Origin: Phlegmacium glaucopus
Lineage: Eukaryota; Basidiomycota; Agaricomycetes; Agaricales; Cortinariaceae
Assembly: GCA_015039465.1 (NCBI GenBank)
Contig: MU130533.1
Span: 677,594 to 741,593 of the forward strand
Length of the DNA stretch: 64,000 bases
Reading direction: 5' to 3'
Of this stretch, positions 48,274 to 61,098 are shown in pieces. Every line of letters starts with the position of its first letter. The first letter of the stretch is position 1. Made by a program: the position numbers and the translations under genes. Under the pieces are notes generated by a model. It had not been told where the DNA came from, did not search any database, and saw only the letters and a list, made by a program, of their open reading frames with translations.

Positions 48274-50022
48274 GGAGGTGAGAGTTAAAGAGTGGTTGAA
48301 AGAAACGAGCCAAACCGCGGAGCTGGATCGTTCTTCCAAACGTTGACTCCGCTATCACGATAACCACATGCCACGTTTCAAACTCCGTCCTTGCCGGTAA
48401 ACTACTATCAGCGGACCTGATGTCACGTTTCTCTGCCAGATTTAAAGATTCGAAATGTAAAGTGTAGGGTAATGATTGCTACGAGTCTAAGATTCGTTCT
48501 TTTTATTCGTAAGAATCTAATCCAAGTGTGAAGTAACACATGACTGTACGTTACTAACACTTCGGCACTGCGGCCGTTATGCGGCGTAGTAAACAAGGGT
48601 CGCACATTCCTATTACGAACACATGGGCTTGAGCTTGACCTTGCTTGCCAAAGTCCATTTCGTCAAAATTTCGAATTCAAATGTCATTGAAGGAAGCAGA
48701 GTAATAATATCTCTCGTCGAACCGTACGCCTAGAAGTCTAGACCTTTTCAGAGTCCACCATGCTGGCATTTCGCCACGGCCAGCCGTACATAACGATTTC
48801 CAAATGCTTCCGAGTCGACGCGCACACGCGCTCTCTGCACTGTTGTCACCCGGTTAGTGTGGCAGATGAGGTGAACATAATAGTGAAGCCATACAGTTTG
48901 CCCCTTTTGTTAATGACTTAACATAATGACGCTACAAGCAGGAATTCCATGACAATTTAAGTTCCATTCCTTGCGGTACGGAATTGTTGACTCGCCTCCG
49001 GCGCCAAAATGTCACGTCATAAGAGGGATTTCTTGCAGTTTCTTGCTCGGGTCAGGTCAAGGTCGGTCCGAGCAAGTTAGGGACTAAAGTTGTCACTGAC
49101 TTACGGCACTGAAAAATGAAGTTTCTGTCTCAAATTTTGACACAATCTTCTCAGAGAAAAATTCTACTGCATCCGACGTCCCCATCTCCGTCCGCCCCGG
49201 CGCTAAGTAACTTAGTAAGTGTTGCTCCCTGGGCCGTTGCTCGTCACTTACCCTGTTGCTCTTTGTCACAGTAAATTCTACAGTTCGACAGACACAGGAA
49301 TCAGTCAAGCCCATTTCCCCCATTACTTGTTGGAAAAGCAATGCTTAATACAGCCCTTCTATCGTCCATAAATATCGCAAGCACCTCCACACAATTCTTT
49401 CAACTTAAAGATATACAGATTCCTGAAACGATCATCATAATCTAAACCCTTCAAGTAGAACGTGCCCTCAGGTTTGCAATCGGCCATGCAGCGAGCAAGT
49501 CGACGCTCACCTGGGGATTCATGACCAACCATCGATCAAGCAAAGCCAGGCAGCTCTCCATCATTGAGTTTAATGTATCTGAAAGAACGAATGGCTGACG
49601 CTTATGTCATATTACTGCGCAGAACAAGATAAAAGGACATAGTCCTGAGATCAAATTATGCACTCCGTAAGTTAATGAGTACCAGCGTCGGCAACAAATC
49701 GAAAAATATGATAAGAAAATTAAATTCAAATGACGCAATGACCAACTCGAGGCGGCTGATCTTGAGTACACAAGCTTCTACCTTCCTAATATTAACCACT
49801 GATCTCCTTGATCAAAAGAAGAAAGAAGCCGCACATCTCACTACATAATACGAAGTTTCCCAAAACCGATTCCCCGCCCTCTATTCAAGTCAACTCGGGA
49901 AAATGGAGCGGGATTCACCTGCTTTAGCGGATGGAACCAACTAGATAGGGTATATAAAGATGGCGAAATGGTATAAAATTACTATCGTCTGGAATAATTT
50001 CACTCACCCACGTCCACTCCAA
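48274..50022. promoter_or_regulatory. Long divergent intergenic region between the JmjC gene and histone H3 variant
   Basis: No confident gene. It should hold the promoters of both neighbours, a histone demethylase and a histone. TATA-like boxes TATATAAAGA (49951-49960) and GTATAAAATT (49971-49980) lie about 45-70 bp upstream of the H3 start, a layout expected of a strong promoter. A short Cys-containing frame at 49359-49532 is listed separately. The open frame at 49093-49341 (minus) has no recognisable features. Confidence 0.5.
49359..49532 (-). CDS. Possible small protein or gene tail of 57 residues, unrecognised
   Basis: The minus frame from ATG 49530-49532 to TAG 49359-49361 encodes a 57-residue peptide with ordinary protein composition. 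It contains CMADCKPEGTFYLKGLDYDD and FRNLYIFKLKELCGGACDIY, four cysteines, and ends in GR. The frame stays open a little further upstream (IKLNDGELPGFA) before a TGA, so it may be the C-terminal exon of a dead or spliced gene. I know no family that fits. Low confidence; included because the composition is unlike nearby noncoding DNA. Confidence 0.3.
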   Translation of the reverse strand: MVGHESPGERRLARCMADCKPEGTFYLKGLDYDDRFRNLYIFKLKELCGGACDIYGR

Positions 50023-50662
<640 letters not shown>

Positions 50663-51175
50663 GGTTGAGATGATGGACTATTTTACTAACTGGAGTCGAG
50701 ATCGGTATCAACTGGCACGGAGGGTTTTAAAAACTATCACAAAAAATATTTCTTCACCGACCATTAATTTGTTTGCTCCCAACCTCTACGCCTCCAAAGG
50801 GTATTGTGGGCGCTTATTCCAATTTGTCCTTGTTTGCGCTTCATTCAAGGGTCACCTTGGGTGTTTGACGTTCAGGGTTCAGCCATTTAAAAAGCCAGCA
50901 ACAAGATAACATGCACGGGAAAAAAAACCAACTCCGCGACGCGACGTCGGCATTTCCTCGATCGCGAATGATGCCATGAGCAGGCAAGGATACTGTTGCA
51001 CGCCACCCCTGGCACTCAAATATTCAGGGTCCATGAAATAAAAATCCACCGTTGCAGCTAATGATTATTAGAATCCAGTACTATAAATGAGAAGATTGGC
51101 AAGATAGATGATTGACGGCGAAAGGATATTAAAAATAATCTAGCAACATTCCATAATCCCTAGACCACATAATAT
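50663..51175. other. Convergent intergenic region after H3 variant
   Basis: Contains the 3' regions of the H3 variant (plus) and ERG27 (minus). A 79-codon plus frame at 50670-50909 starts just after the H3 stop, has no recognisable features and is not taken as a gene. Confidence 0.45.
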
Positions 51176-52616
51176 TCAAAGCCTCGAAGCTTCCCCCCTC
51201 TTCAATTTGAGAAGGCTATCGCATTTCTCAATAAGTGCAATGCCTTCCTCTTCATACTTCTCCCATTCCCTCACTTCCGTAACGCCAACACGTTCATCGC
51301 CCCAGCGTCCAGTCTGTGCTCCAAATCGCACAGGCTTGCTACGATCGTTATTCAAGAGTAGGGGTATAAAGCATAGAGGAGCAAGTATAAGATGCACAGT
51401 GGCAACAGCAGCTTTGAAAGGAACGATGACATGATATGGCGAACCACATAGGCGGGCCTAATACAGATAAGAACTCGTCAGTATACATTGTCATGACCCT
51501 AAAAAAGAAACGTAGACTGACGAAATAAAACAGAAGGGTCTTGATATAATCAAGAACCCCGGTAACAAGCGCCCGACTTATTGACGTAGAACAAACTCCG
51601 GGTTCAGAAACAAGATGACGGATTCGTTTCCCTTCACTTGAGCTCAAAGCTATGCGATCCAAATTCGTTGCGATGATGTCAATTTGATATTTCGAAAGTT
51701 GATACGAGTTTTCCGTCTTGGTCAATTGCCAATCCTCTGATTCATAAGATTTAGGAGAAGCTTCCAATGAAGAAGACCAAATGACTCTGGCACAGTCGAA
51801 TGGAGTCTTGGCCATCAGATCCTGCAATTCGCGGAACTGCAAGAAGAAATTTCGCATTAGAACAGAAAAGGGTCTCAACAGGTACGGTCAAAACTCACCA
51901 AAACGAAATGACTGAACACGTTTGACTGCCAGACCCAACCGAGATTATCCGCGCTGACTTCTCCTACATGCTGGTAATAATAGTCTGGCCTAGCTAACGT
52001 ATCGACAGGATCGCGGATAAGCCGGCTGATGCATAGTGGCCAGTTGATGCCCTTGAAGCTAGCAAGGCCAGCATTGCATACTAGATGAGAGACATAGGGC
52101 ATTCTATGAGATAAACAGAGAGAATCAGAAAGCGAACCAAGGAAGTAAGAGAAGATAGATATAAATTTACTTTTGTCGCATTGTAGCTGCAAAACTCAAT
52201 ACACTGCTTATCAACGCGAGGTCCAACTCGTGTATTTGAACATCACACTGGGCATGAAACGTTCGTGCATGTCCATTATCGTCCGGTCGGCTACTTAGCA
52301 TGCTGACCTGGTCTTCCAGCCAAAGGAGAAGTTTGGTGCGGGCTGCCTCTGCGCGTTTCCTATTTCGACATGCCATGATGAGAGTGATGCCTTTATATAC
52401 CGCTGGACCCCTTTCATTCAGCTTTATGTCAGAGGCAAATGGTTGTGGCAAAGCATCTGGAGGATTCGGTTGACAGAGTTGGAAGAGTAGTCGTTGGCAG
52501 ATGCCGAACCCAACACCACTGAAAAAAGTCAATCATGGGATTGTTTGTTGGAAATTCATGAAATTGTACCTATTCGCGCCTGTTACAATAACTATTAGCG
52601 GGGGTGCCGTCAACAT
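51176..52616 (-). CDS. ERG27: 3-keto-steroid reductase Erg27 (ergosterol synthesis)
   Basis: Short-chain dehydrogenase that reduces the C3 keto group during C4 demethylation of sterols at the endoplasmic reticulum. Five exons (52570-52616, 52171-52518, 51899-52103, 51522-51836, 51176-51457) sum to 398 residues. The first, 47-nt exon supplies MLTAPPLIVIVTGAN, which completes the nucleotide-binding motif TGANSGVGFG across intron 1. Next are ITLIMACRNRKRAEAARTKL and VSHLVCNAG (the NAG motif). The family-typical block DNLGWVWQSNVFSHFVL follows. The catalytic Tyr and Lys are in YQLSKYQIDI, with the Ser in VIWSSSLEA. PGVCSTSIS and a hydrophobic C-terminal helix (AAVATVHLILAPLCFIPLLL) are expected for Erg27. 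Confidence 0.92.
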
Positions 52617-52739
52617 GCCTCTGGTGGTTTGTGTTATTCATTCTTCGAGAGTCGTACGACCTCTCTCGAGGTGAAAGTCTCACGCTAAGAATCGAACATT
52701 CCATTTTAGGTAATGGACAAAGAGTGTACACTACGATCA

Positions 52740-54891
52740 TCATGCTTTCGATTTCTTCTTTTTCTTTTCTGGTGAATCAGTGGCTTTGGAGCTGGAAGCA
52801 GCAGCAGTAGCAGCAGCCTCAGCGGCTTTGGCTGCTTTACGAGCATTTTTCCTTGCTTTTCTCTCTTCTTCGGTTTCCTCCTGAAGGAATAGAATCGGTC
52901 AGTCGGTCCGAATCCACTAGACAGTAAACAAACCTTGGGTTCTTCAACGGTCTCCTCCATTAAAACATCTCCTGGTTCACTCTCTCTTCGTTTTCGCTTT
53001 TTCTTCTTCTTGTCAACACCATCAACCTCCATTCCATCACTCTCATCTGCACTACTCTTCTCCTTCTCCGCGCGTTTTTTCGCTCTTCTCTCTTCCTTTG
53101 CTCTCCGCTTCTCCTCTTTGACATCAAGTACAGCTTTTACCGCAGCCTCCATAGGATCATCACGCTGTGTCGATACCAGGTCCACATGGTCTGCTTGGGT
53201 GTTATACGTCTTCGTTTCGCCTTTCATCTCGAAACGTTGCTGCTTCTTCCCATTGTCGGCGAAACGGCGAACGGCACTGCCTTCCATTTGGTATTCGAGA
53301 GCACGTAGTCTAGACTCGAGTTTAGCACGGTTGTCAACACCTATTGAAGGTGCTGTTGGCTCTGATTTGCCATTGGCATCAGTGAGAGCGTCGACACGGA
53401 TTGATAGAGCAGCTTTGGTAGCGACCATGCGAGCCATCTGACATACAATAAGGGATAATAATTGCCGAAAGGGAGCTACAACTCACTTTTCCCTTCAATT
53501 TTGGAGGGGCTTGTCCGATAAGAGATGCCTTGCAATATAGAAATTAGCACTTTCCGTAAACACTTTTTTAGCAACCACATACATGATAAATTAAGCCATA
53601 TTTCGGTGTATCATGTTTCGTTTTCAAAGCACGGAATAGCGCTTTTTCAGCGCCTAAAATCTGTACCGTACTCGCAGGATGTTTGGCAAGACTCAGTAAG
53701 CTACCAGCATGGCTGATCAAACGAGCGCCGACAAGCTCGCCCACCAAGACGGTAAGATTAGGCGCAATGGCATTCATGCGATTACGGAGATATTCAGCAA
53801 GCTGTGAGCGATATTGAGAGATGGAGATGACCTGATCGCATAGGGAGTGGATATGTGCGATATCAGAATCTGAAATTTCAGTGCCCATGGAGATCTCTGC
53901 GGCTGCCTTGAGGACTGCCTCGAGGTCTTCAGGCAAAACGGCGGCAAAGTCGGTTGTTGCTGCATTTGTTCGGAAGCCTGATAGAAGTTGTTAAGATATG
54001 TGTTAAAAAAGATGAGGACAAATTACCCATAAGTTGGATGACTTTGGCATATGCAATATTGTCCGAGATGATTTTAGCCATTTCTGGGAAATGCCAGCCA
54101 TACCATTCCTTTGAAAGAGAGTTATCGTTCGTGTTTCAAATGCGTTCTCCAAAGACAAACCTTTACTCTCATAGCATAGATATTGATTTCTTTGTCGAGA
54201 TCGTCAAGTAGAGCAATAGCTTGAACAACCATCGTGTCCACCTTGTCGGGTGAAAATTTGAGTTTGAACCTTGACAGGGATCAGCTTCAGTGAGCTCCTA
54301 TTAAAAGGTCGATGGAAACCTACCGAGATAGTGAATGACTGAGACCCAAGCTCATAGTAGCCAGATCCTTAGGGTCCAATCCGTCAAGGAGAGCAGTAAT
54401 CTGACTCCTGATACCACGCCAAAGATCTCCATGTTGACCCTCTGCCATAGCATTGACATTGATGCTCAGCTTTTTTGTGATTGCGCGTCCTAAATGATCA
54501 GGAGCATGAGAGGCTTAATTTTTACCAAGTGTAAAAAATAAGAACGAACCCAGGTGAGGGTCAATCACTACGAGCGACTCCTTCCCCTTGCCTTTATCCA
54601 GTACTTCATCCGTCAAGAACTGTTTCAAGCCTTTTCCAAGTTTTCCACTTTGTATGGCAGTTATATCCTCCACTGCCGTTGCGGTCGACGTAAAACGATG
54701 TAAAGCTTTCAATTTTAGTCTACACAACAAAAATTGAATCAATCTTTTGCATGGGAAAAAGTGAATACGTACAGTTTACTAGCTTTCTCTGGACTCTCGA
54801 ACTCCTTCCATAGATCGGCGCTCTCAATTTTGGCAGAGTCGGAAACCTTGAACAAGCAGTAGCCCATCGCAGTCTCGTATAGCACGAGCAT
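52740..54891 (-). CDS. NOP58: Nop58, core protein of box C/D snoRNPs
   Basis: Nucleolar scaffold that, with Nop56, Nop1 and Snu13, forms the C/D snoRNP for 2'-O-methylation of rRNA. About nine exons. The start [16 protein letters not shown] at 54889-54891 is typical of Nop58. The NOP5 N-terminal domain includes [20 protein letters not shown] and [11 protein letters not shown]. Coiled-coil segments follow: [20 protein letters not shown] and [13 protein letters not shown]. The Nop domain has [20 protein letters not shown] and [20 protein letters not shown], then [20 protein letters not shown] and [20 protein letters not shown]. The tail is a charged KKE/KKK region ending KKKKKSKA. The 305-bp gap to the carboxypeptidase gene is a shared divergent promoter region. 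Confidence 0.93.
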
Positions 54892-55196
54892 TTTTGTTGA
54901 TTAAAAAAGATAAAAGTCTATAAAATGGAGGAGTAAATGGTGATTAAAGATTGGATCTAGGCTCGACAACGTTGAGAACGACTAGCACGCCTCTTGAAGG
55001 ACGCACTTTTTTGTGTTGATGAAGAAATTTCTTTGAAAGTTTCACACGCCAAAATTACCTGTGAGAAATTATTTCTACTTCAGCTTGACAGCCATATGCA
55101 TGTGACGATCAACTTAGAATTTACACATTATACTTGCTACTGAGGATGCAATTTGAATAGCTTTTTATAGCGGGAAAGGCTTTTTAGATACCCACC
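54892..55196. promoter_or_regulatory. Divergent promoter region of NOP58 and carboxypeptidase
   Basis: 305 bp between two start codons on opposite strands. AT-rich with a TTTTTATAGCGGG near 55160. No individual site can be supported. Confidence 0.5.
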
Positions 55197-57390
55197 ATGG
55201 TCTTCTCAAAGATATGCGGATTCCTCGCTTTTCTAGCCACAGTCGCCGTCTCCACTACTACGTTGTATCAAGATCCTGCTGTTCAGGCTGTATTCAAAGC
55301 GCCTCCTTCATCTCTATCAGATAAATTGGACGTTAACAACGCGCCTACAAACTATCTTTCGTCGATTAAGGATTCAGAATTCACCTCTTTTACCCACTCA
55401 CGATTTCCCAACCACCGTGTTCGGATTAAGAAGACCAATTTCTGTGATCCTACTGTGAAGTCAGCATCTATTTATTGCCAACTTAACTTTCGACACTGAC
55501 AAAATTTTCTATTCGCAGTGTATACACAGGTTACTTTGATGTTGACGCAGGTGCTAAGCACATGTTCTTCTATTTCTTCGAAAGTCGTCGGGATCCAGAG
55601 AAAGGTATATAGGTCTTTCTCAACAATTCTTGTTAAGAGCTCGCTCATGATTTCATGGTTAGATGATGTTGTGATGTGGATAAACGGAGGTTTGAGAGTG
55701 TTCTTAGCACTTAACATCTCACTTCACTTAGGATGACTTTCTTATAGGCCCAGGATGTTCCTCCTCCATGGGCCTCCTCATGGAACTAGGTAAGCTCAAC
55801 TCGACAACCCTACCGATATGACTGCTTATCTTATCTACCCGTAGGACCTTGCAGCATCGACATGAAGGGTTCCTCTTCAAACGGCACGATCTGGAATCCC
55901 TATTCATGGAACGCAGAAGCAAATATCTTCTTCCTGGACCAACCGTAATTACTTCTTCCTAATTTACACTCTCAAACTAAGCTAGCCTTTTGATTAGCGT
56001 CGGCGTTGGTTTCTCCTACGCTGATCACGGGGAAACAATTGAAACAACAGAAGAAGCGGCCAAGAACGTCCATGCTTTTATCTCGATCTTCTTCGAGACA
56101 TTCAAAGGGTTCTCTGGGAGACCATTCCATCTAGCGGGAGAATCCTACGGGGTTTGTTGTTGTTCAATCTTTCCGATCATCAAAAAGTCTGACCAGGTTT
56201 TTGTTTCTTTTACGTTTATAGGGACGGTACCTACCGGTGTTCGCAAGCGAGATATTCGACCAGAACCAAGTTGCCACACGAGAAGGACATCCAACCATCA
56301 ATTTAAAGAGCGTTCTTATCGGAAATGGAATCACTGACATATCCACGTTCGTTCTTCATATGCTAACATTGGATCAAGCAATTGAATGAAAACAACCTTA
56401 TTTTTACAGATTATACCAAGGACGTTATGAAATAGAATGTAGCACAGCATCTCTTCCTGTTCCATTCCAGTCCATTTCCAATTGTGTCCGGATGAAAGCT
56501 GCTGTTAGTATTTGTTCTTCTTCTCCATCACAAAAAAAAGACACGATGACGCGACTTTTTGTGATGTCAGCTTCCACGATGTCAAACGGCCATGAAAAAA
56601 TCATGTATAGACCGATTTGATTCCATGGACTGTCGTGCTGCAGTCAATTTCTGCGATGATCAACTTTCCAAGGCAATGTGGGCTACAGGTATGTCTTGTT
56701 GCGTAGCCCACGGAATTCATTTGGTACCATGATTCAAAAATTTCCTTTATGATCAGGTCGAAACGTATACGATATCTCTAAAGTACGCTCCTCCTCTATC
56801 CCCTATATTGTCAACTCTTCTTATTTTTAAAACAGCCGTGCGAAGGCGAACTATGCTATAAAGAAAACAGCGTAATCAAAGCCTACCTCAACCGTCCCGA
56901 AGTCCGATCTATTCTTGGTGTTGAAGCGCCCTACAACTTTTCCGCTTGCTCCTCGACTGTAGCCACCAACTTTAATGCCCATATGGACAAATGGGTTGTA
57001 CACACACAGGACTACGTCGCTAATTTGTTGGATCGCGGCATCCGCATTCTTATCTATGCAGGGACGTATGATTGGCAATGCAATTATGTGGCCAACAAAC
57101 TTTGGGTTGATAAACTTGAATGGAGCGGTAGTGCTGCGTACACGAAGGCAGAATGGCGAAATTGGATGTATAACGGAAAGAAAGCTGGTGAAGTCAAAGA
57201 AAGCGGATTGCTCACTTTCGCTACGATAAGAGGAGCGGGGCATATGATGAGTATTTTTCTCTCTAAATGGAAGGCTTTGATGCTAATAATAAACTTGTCA
57301 TTTCTTTTGCGACGTCTTTACGTCCCCCATGATAAACCTGCAGAGTCCTTAGCTATGGTATCAAGCTGGTTGGCTCAGGAGAGTCTTTGA
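55197..57390 (+). CDS. Serine carboxypeptidase (family S10, carboxypeptidase Y-like)
   Basis: Vacuolar or secreted exopeptidase that removes C-terminal residues at acidic pH. The start ATG is in strong context (CCACCATGG). The signal peptide is clear (residues 1 to about 20, ICGFLAFLATVAV). About ten exons. Blocks in order: CDPTV/VYTGYFDVD, DVVMWINGGPGCSSSMGLLM (oxyanion-hole region), WNPYSWNAEANIFFLDQP, VGVGFSYADHGETIETTEEA, HLAGESYGGRYLPVFASEIF (catalytic Ser, split by an intron after Gly), LIGNGITD, a disulfide-rich insert, ILIYAGTYDWQCNYVANKLW (catalytic Asp), and GAGHM/VPHDKPAESLAM (catalytic His). All three catalytic residues are present. This is the last supported gene before the repeat-rich right end. 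Confidence 0.92.
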
Positions 57391-57589
57391 TGGTCGATAA
57401 ATACAATGAAGATGTATTACTTTTATCTCATTGCGTTTTGCATCAACAGCCGGAATCCAAACTTGAAGGTTACAGCAAGCATTTGCTATACTATGGACTG
57501 TGATGCTGTTTACAAGTGTATTTACTGGTTAATCTTTGACAAGTAATGCTCATGCTTTTGTTTAATCACACCTGCAGCTAGTGCTTGAA

Positions 57590-57726
57590 AGTCTGGTCTT
57601 AAAACTGCAAAAAACCACAAAAAAGACTGTAACTGGACCAGACTGGACCAGAAAAAGACTGGACCAGCAGTCTGGTCTTTTGAAATTTGAGAATCAAAGA
57701 CCAAAAAAAGACTGGTCTGAACCAGC
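57590..57726. repeat. Direct and inverted copies of a GACTGGACCAG motif
   Basis: The words ACTGGACCAG, AGACTGGACCAG and CAGTCTGGTCTTTTG recur several times within about 135 bp, in both orientations (GACCAG against CTGGTC). The stretch can fold on itself. Origin unknown; possibly the edge of a transposable element. Confidence 0.6.
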
Positions 57727-58550
57727 AAAAATTTAGCCTTAGTTTACTCCTTTCAAATGAGTCCAGGTTCATAAAAAAATGGATAAAAACTGGCCAAGAA
57801 ATAAATGAAACAGTGAAATATTCAATAAAATCAGACATTTTACTAAATATTATTGTAGAAAATCTAAATCTTAACAGAATTCAATGTTCTTGGGCTTGTT
57901 TTGAATAGTGTTGTGCAGGCTTGGCCTCCAAGCCGTGAGCCAACCCAAGTGGGCTGCAGTTAACTGAGCTGTCTCCAAGCTGTAACTTTGGCTTGGTCAG
58001 GCCTATGGTTCAGGCTTCAGTATCTAGAGCCATGGGCTTGGGCTCAAGCCACGGCTTTGGGTGGCTGAAATATATGTTTGGTATACTGTACAGTTCAACT
58101 TCTTTGTAATTTAATTTTTTTTCATGAATCATCAGATTACCCAACACCAGACTCAAAGTCATGTTGACTTCTCAAGGCGGCTGTGGTGCCCATGTGAAAA
58201 TTCCCATGACGAAGCTCACAACTGATAACATTGTCAAACCCATCCTTTCTTCTCATTGCGAAAACATTGCTGCGGCTGAGGCTTGCAAACTCCCCCCTAC
58301 TCCTCTGACATCTCATCTTGCCAGTTCTTCATCCAGTGCCACCACCACCACAACTGGGCCACCACCAACAGCTCCATCAACTGTTGATGCCCAACCACCA
58401 CCTCAAGCCTTGACTTTGATTCTGGCCCCCACTAAATGCTCATTCAGAACAACAGTGGTTAACAACAATGACATGTGTTTAAAGATTGCGAGAACAGCTG
58501 GTAACTGTGAATGATAATGTGAATGATAATGTGAATGTTTGTGATGACTG

Positions 58551-58690
58551 CAAGTATCTGCAATGATCTGCGAGTATTCTGCAATGATCTGCGAGTATGT
58601 GCAATGATCTGCAATGATGTGCAATGATCTGCAATGACCTGCAATGATCTGCAAGTATCCGCAATGATATGTGAGCATCTGCAAGTATAC
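58551..58690 (+). repeat. Minisatellite with 10-11 nt unit (TGCAATGATC)
   Basis: About twelve tandem units of TGCAATGATC, with variants such as TGCGAGTATT and TGCAAGTATC, run for 140 bp. Just before it, GAATGATAATGT is repeated about three times (58509-58540). Two unit types alternate irregularly, so slippage and point change have both acted. Confidence 0.85.
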
Positions 58691-59445
58691 TGTGAAGGTT
58701 GTGAAACCACGAAAATGGTGTGTTTACATCCCTAGATGTCTCCTGGGTCCTATCAACGGACAACACCCATCCAATGCCGTTAAACTACGGCCGTCAACAG
58801 GATTAGACAGCATTGGACAGGAATATTCAAACAACACATCAATCAGCGTCAAACTCTATCTTCTTTTTGTTACAATTATTACAATGAGAAATCTGACTAC
58901 GCTCGATATATGAACTAAGGCTGACTAATAAATCAACCCTGTCAGATCAGAAGCAAAATTTAAAGTCACATCGGTCTGGGTGCATCAAAAACCCCTGTGG
59001 GGAAAAGCTACTGGCCTGCAGTTAGAAAGTACATAGGGAAAAGTTGAGAGAAGCTGAGCCATCCAATGCTAAACCAATCATTTTCTACATCTGTTCATCA
59101 CTGCCATGTGTCTTTGGTAGTCACCAAAAATCCTTCCTGCGAGCTGAATACACCTTGAGTACACACTCTTACAATCTGACCATCCCATTTGATCAACTTC
59201 CAACGCACAACATGGTAATTATCTTTAATCCATTGCTCAATTATCAGAGATTTATTTACCATACAATTCACCACAGGTATTGCATGACTGGCCGCAGGTA
59301 TTTCCCCAGAAAAACTCAATGAATCTGGTATGTCTACCTTATTGCATGCCATCTACTGTACATGACCGTACAACGGCCATATCCGTACCTGTCCCATAGC
59401 CGTTGGGGTTTTACTTACCAAAGAGTACGGACGGTGGACGGTTGA

Positions 59446-59860
59446 TGTTAGGGGATGTTAGAACCCGGGAACCAAGTTGAATACAAAGGTGGTTATCTTC
59501 GATAACCACCTTTCGTCTATATACTACAGGCGTGGGAGCCAATTCGACTATATACAGCTAGGATGTAATAGAAGGTAGGACGAGGTAAAGATAACCTAAA
59601 TATAAACTGACATCTGTCAAGATGTCATCGGCGAAGGGATGACTACTACTACAATGGAAGGGAGAACACGAGGAGCAGGATAAGGGATGCAGTATGGGAT
59701 ACAATCATAGAGATGAGTGAAAGTAAGTACATACTAAGCAAGCATAGAGGCGGACACAATAGGTGTCCCCTGACAGTTGAGCTATACCCATCTTATGACC
59801 GTTGATTGTACGGCTGTACCCGTCAGACAGTACGGTGTGCAGCCCTATCATTCCCTAACA
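59446..59860. mobile_element. LTR-like segment, probable solo LTR
   Basis: Begins TGTTAGGGGA and ends TTCCCTAACA, giving the TG..CA ends and short inverted termini of retrotransposon LTRs over 415 bp. TATATA-rich promoter-like text lies inside. No flanking direct repeat matches (GTTGA against CCGGC). The exact inverse TCCCCTAACA also occurs at 60906-60915, so the element could be longer. No internal coding region or second LTR was seen. Confidence 0.45.
59485..59513. repeat. Perfect 13-bp inverted repeat (hairpin)
   Basis: AAAGGTGGTTATC at 59485-59497 pairs exactly with GATAACCACCTTT at 59501-59513 around a 3-nt loop (TTC), inside the LTR-like segment. Confidence 0.9.
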
Positions 59861-60535
59861 CCGGCCAAGGTACAATAGCTGTATATAGGCTCCAATGCAA
59901 TATATATCATCACCAGATGATCCGGTATAAATCATTGTGAGTGTTGTATATAAACACCAACCAGAGAGCAGTGGACCAGTCTTTAGGTCAAGAGACTCCC
60001 TGTTATTTGTTTAGGGAAGGCTTAGCCTTAGACTTGTAACACACAGAGGTAGGGGGAAAGAATAGAGAAGAGGAGGATGAGGATGAATGATCTTGGAAGG
60101 TGTGTGGTAATGTAGTATGTACTACAGCAGGAATGATATTTTAAAGTGTGAGAGTTTTTAAGAGGGATCGGCCCGTCTCTGAGTTCAAGCAAGGGGTTTC
60201 GGGTGATTTGTGTTTTAGATAGCACAAGCCTTCCTCGGTAACAGACTTTCGTTACTCCGAGTAGCTTACTTGTATTTTTCTTTATAGAAATTGAGGTAGG
60301 ACTCGTAATATGAATCCTTTGAGAATGAAATTGAGGGGAGGTAATCAACTGATTTATTACAGTACATAAGGTTCAGTATTTAAGTAAATAGGACAATGAG
60401 TAAATTTTTGTGGCATAAGGAAATGAAAGTGGCAATTGGGCCATCCGGTGGCCTTATCCCTTTTTGGTAATGTTTTATAATTCTATTGTCTAACGGTAAA
60501 GCTGTTAGGGCAACTGTGACGCTGACTTAGTCAAG

Positions 60536-60635
60536 CTAGCAGGGGATCCAAAGTTAATAATATTTCAAAAAAGATATCTACAAGTGACTTACCTAGCAGG
60601 GGATCCAAAGAGGAAAGGATGGGGATCCCTGCTAG
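60536..60635. repeat. CTAGCAGGGGATCC motif in two direct and one inverted copy
   Basis: CTAGCAGGGGATCCAAAG occurs at 60536-60553 and again at 60593-60610. The inverse, GGATCCCTGCTAG, lies at 60623-60635 with one G fewer in the run. The last two form a short palindromic unit of about 43 bp. They may be termini of a small element or solo ends. Confidence 0.65.
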
Positions 60636-61098
60636 GCTGGGGGTGTTTAAGTACTAATATGGACATAATGGAGATATAAAATAAATAAAGGAATGATACA
60701 ATAATAATTAATTAATTAAATAAGAAGTGGTGTGATGTGAAAAATAGAAATAAAAGACGGAGTGAAACAGAGGATCAGAGTCGGAGCGGAACTACGGGGT
60801 TCCGGAGTAAAGTGGTGATGGAAGCGGAGTTGGACGGAAGGTTGGAGGTCGTCGGAAAGGTGGGGTGTATGATTCTGAGGTTGAGGTTTGGGTTGAAGTC
60901 GGGTGTCCCCTAACAAAAGCAGAATGCTTTACTTACAGGTGACTGAGGTAGAGGATGAGGATGAGGATGAATGAGAAAGAGTCTTTTGTAAGACTATAGC
61001 AGTAGACAATAGGTTGCCAGTAAGGGGACTGAAAAAGCGAACTTAGAGGGACTAAGGAGGAGGATGAGGATGAATAAGAGAGAGTCTTCAGCAAGACT

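Noticed and set aside
58501..58700. CRISPR-like array
   Set aside because: The repeats are 10-11 nt and contiguous, with no unique spacers, in a eukaryotic context; it is a minisatellite.
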